NCBI GenBank assembly: GCA_947508155.1
Contig: CANNRM010000040.1
Span: forward strand, 1-5,975
Reading direction: 5' to 3'
DNA length: 5,975 nt
DNA from: Rickettsiales bacterium
GTDB taxonomy: Bacteria > Pseudomonadota > Alphaproteobacteria > Rickettsiales > Rickettsiaceae
Position 1 is the first letter of the stretch. The number at the start of each line of letters is the position of its first letter. The notes below the pieces were generated by a model. It did not search any database and was not told where the DNA came from. It was given only the letters and a program-made list of their open reading frames with translations. This document shows positions 5,182 through 5,975 of the stretch, in pieces. The position numbers were made by a program, and so were the translations under genes.

Positions 5182-5975
5182 ATGACAAGTTACATGGAAG
5201 AATTATTGGGGGTAAAATTTGGTAGAAGCCATATTCCTGGCGTAACAGCTAAAGAAAAAAATATTATTTATGTACAAGATTGCTTAGATGGTGATTTGTT
5301 TGACATACTAGATGAATCCATAAAAATTACACATGCAAAAGATGGAGCTATGATAGAGGAAGCTTGTCGTATAAAAATGCCAGACGGATCTATATTTCAC
5401 GCATTTCGCTGCGCTGGTGATTATAAAGGATGGTTTAAAGATATAAAATCATGCGCACAAACACTAGGATTACTGACAGCTACTATTCAATGCAATAATA
5501 TGCTAAAAAATGCATTTGTAGGGTTAATAAATTTCATGCCAGATAATATCGGTACAAAATTAATAAGCTACGTAACTACTAATATTACAGATTACACCTT
5601 CGTACTTTCCAATGGTATATCATTCAAGCTTTCTGAGTGCAAAGTAGCAGATGATATGGCACATGGAATGACTCCAATTAGAATGAGAGATGTAACACGT
5701 TCTGCCAAACAGGAAAGAAAGCAACAAATTTTAGTGCATTTAGAGCATCTAGAAATGGCTGCTAATGACATGCTTACAGGTCTTGACAAAGAATTTGTAC
5801 TAGAGGCTTTGTTGAAATACCGTTCTTTATTTACAAAAATTCACAAGAAAGGCCAATATTTCGAAGATATAATACGTAAGGTGCTCAAAAAGCACAAAGC
5901 AAAAGAAACCAAAAATATCAAAGATTATATAGACACCGCAACTGAAATAATGATGTGCGCAAAAATAATCCATAC
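5182..5975 (+). CDS. Uncharacterised protein, 3' end outside the window
   Basis: A frame with no stop runs from ATG 5182 to the window edge (264 codons), far longer than chance in such AT-rich DNA, so it is very likely a real gene. The product begins MTSYMEELLGVKFGRSHIPG and I do not recognise a family. There is no signal peptide and no clear membrane segment, which suggests a soluble protein. The first half is mixed, with short hydrophobic stretches and several scattered cysteines (for example at EEAC, FRCAG, SCAQ). The part after about residue 170 is strongly helical in character and Lys/Glu-rich (RSAKQERKQQILVHLEHLEM, then KVLKKHKAKE). There is no useful ribosome binding site before ATG 5182, and an ATG at 5194 is a possible alternative start. 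It has its own promoter and is separated from recN by a palindrome, so it is not obviously part of the bamD–recN unit. A lineage-specific protein or host-interaction factor is possible, but nothing in the sequence shows it. Confidence 0.75.
   Translation, partial: MTSYMEELLGVKFGRSHIPGVTAKEKNIIYVQDCLDGDLFDILDESIKITHAKDGAMIEEACRIKMPDGSIFHAFRCAGDYKGWFKDIKSCAQTLGLLTATIQCNNMLKNAFVGLINFMPDNIGTKLISYVTTNITDYTFVLSNGISFKLSECKVADDMAHGMTPIRMRDVTRSAKQERKQQILVHLEHLEMAANDMLTGLDKEFVLEALLKYRSLFTKIHKKGQYFEDIIRKVLKKHKAKETKNIKDYIDTATEIMMCAKIIH

Noticed and set aside
5398..5440. Faint resemblance of HAFRCAGDYKGWFKD to the FRGT...W..D segment of class 3 lipases
   Set aside because: The usual FRGT is not exact and no GxSxG nucleophile motif appears in the visible 264 residues, so a lipase call is not supported.
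5592..5789. Minus-strand 65-codon frame at the right
   Set aside because: It lies opposite the much longer plus-strand open frame starting at 5182, which has a promoter.
1..5975. CRISPR array, toxin–antitoxin pair, phage genes or a defence island
   Set aside because: There are no regularly spaced direct repeats, and apart from the two unidentified partial genes at the edges, all coding content is housekeeping or IS.

Overview
This AT-rich window looks like the chromosome of an intracellular alphaproteobacterium, most likely Rickettsiales or a similar endosymbiont lineage. That is inferred from the low GC, the lspA–DUF3035 gene pair, the bamD–recN pair, an IS5-type transposase read through a frameshift, and GC-rich palindromic repeats in most of the spaces between genes. 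TGG encodes Trp and TGA acts as a stop (recN), so the genetic code is the standard bacterial one.

Left part (1–1287). A fragment of an unidentified minus-strand gene lies at the edge. An apparently intact IS5-superfamily insertion sequence follows (about 145–1049). It has 20-bp imperfect terminal inverted repeats, and its transposase is split across two frames joined at an A7 slippery heptamer. A 5'-truncated mazG remnant abuts the right end of the IS. The N-terminal part of mazG is not on the other side of the IS, so this is not a simple insertion.

Middle part (1343–2377). A minus-strand pair holds lspA (lipoprotein signal peptidase) and, coupled to it through a TAATG stop/start overlap, a 59-aa lipoprotein of DUF3035 (BamF-like) type. 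Facing the other way are a strong sigma70-like promoter, a 94-bp palindromic element, and tRNA-Leu(CAA).

Right part (2378–5975). Downstream of the tRNA, bamD has its own good promoter. It encodes the outer-membrane assembly lipoprotein and is followed by a complete recN (double-strand break repair). Palindromic repeats sit after bamD and across the recN stop codon. The last gene runs off the edge (264 codons visible), starts almost directly after an extended -10 promoter, and has no recognised family.

Functional links: LspA cleaves the signal peptides of lipoproteins, and two of its likely substrates (the DUF3035 protein and BamD) are encoded here, both tied to outer-membrane protein assembly. 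I see no defence island, CRISPR array or clear new multi-gene system. The most unexplained item is the unknown gene at the right edge.
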